This document shows, piece after piece, positions 5,900 to 6,012 of a stretch of DNA of 6,012 nucleotides (position 1 is its first letter; each line of letters begins with the position of its first letter). The notes beneath the pieces were generated by a model. The model did no database searches and had not been told where the DNA came from. It saw nothing but the letters and a program-made list of their open reading frames with translations. The stretch lies in assembly GCA_902803455.1 (NCBI GenBank), contig CADCQC010000110.1, forward strand, positions 1 through 6,012, written 5' to 3'. The stretch comes from an uncultured Prevotellaceae bacterium (lineage in GTDB: Bacteria; Bacteroidota; Bacteroidia; Bacteroidales; Bacteroidaceae). The position numbers and the translations under genes are program-made.

Positions 5900-6012
5900 A
5901 TTTCAGGATGATTTCCTTTTTTCTTCTTTACAAGTTGTCACAAAAAGGCACCTGAAAATGCTTATCCGTTATGTCAACCAATTAGCGACAATCTGAGTAA
6001 CAGGCAAAAAAA

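Noticed and set aside
5935..5990. TTGACA on the minus strand right of clpS as a sigma70-type -35 box
   Set aside because: No TATAAT-like sequence occurs at 16-18 nt spacing, and this phylum uses the TTTG/TAnnTTTG promoter found closer to clpS.
5679..5996. Plus-strand open frame of 105 codons near the right edge
   Set aside because: Its first half is antisense to clpS and the rest is AT-rich intergenic DNA.

Overview
The window looks like chromosomal DNA from a member of the Bacteroidales, most likely near Prevotella or Segatella. The evidence is the protein families (a DUF2264 plus GH105 sugar-degradation pair, and Bacteroidetes-style ClpS and ClpA), the absence of Shine-Dalgarno sequences, and three intergenic matches to the Bacteroidetes -7 promoter element TAnnTTTG, each followed by C. 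I see no tRNA, rRNA, CRISPR array, insertion sequence or phage gene.

Layout, left to right. On the minus strand, positions 1-764 hold the N-terminal 254 codons of an exported GH105-type unsaturated glycuronyl hydrolase that runs off the left edge. Just upstream of it in the same operon is a secreted DUF2264 protein, whose ORF ends at a TAG at 992-994. The reading frame continues past that TAG for 59 well-conserved codons to a TGA at 812-814. The gene therefore looks interrupted by one amber codon, where the family, as I recall it, has Tyr. A 214-nt divergent promoter region (2087-2300) follows. On the plus strand, 2301-3296 encodes a YqiA/UPF0227-like alpha/beta hydrolase with a C-terminal domain resembling a degenerate HAD/5'-nucleotidase. 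This gene converges on the clpS-clpA operon (minus strand, 5861 down to 3318). A minus-strand intrinsic terminator lies across the 21-nt gap between the two 3' ends.

How the genes work together. DUF2264 and GH105 probably act in the cell envelope on uronate-containing glycans such as rhamnogalacturonan or arabinogalactan side chains, as part of a polysaccharide utilization locus extending left of the window. ClpS and ClpA form an adaptor/unfoldase pair that delivers N-degron substrates to ClpP, which is not in the window. The two groups are functionally unrelated, and the hydrolase gene between them is its own transcription unit.

The most notable observations are the isolated amber codon in an otherwise intact DUF2264 frame, the near-leaderless clpS promoter geometry, and the hydrolase fused to a HAD-like domain lacking its nucleophile motif. 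I found no evidence of a wholly new multigene system.
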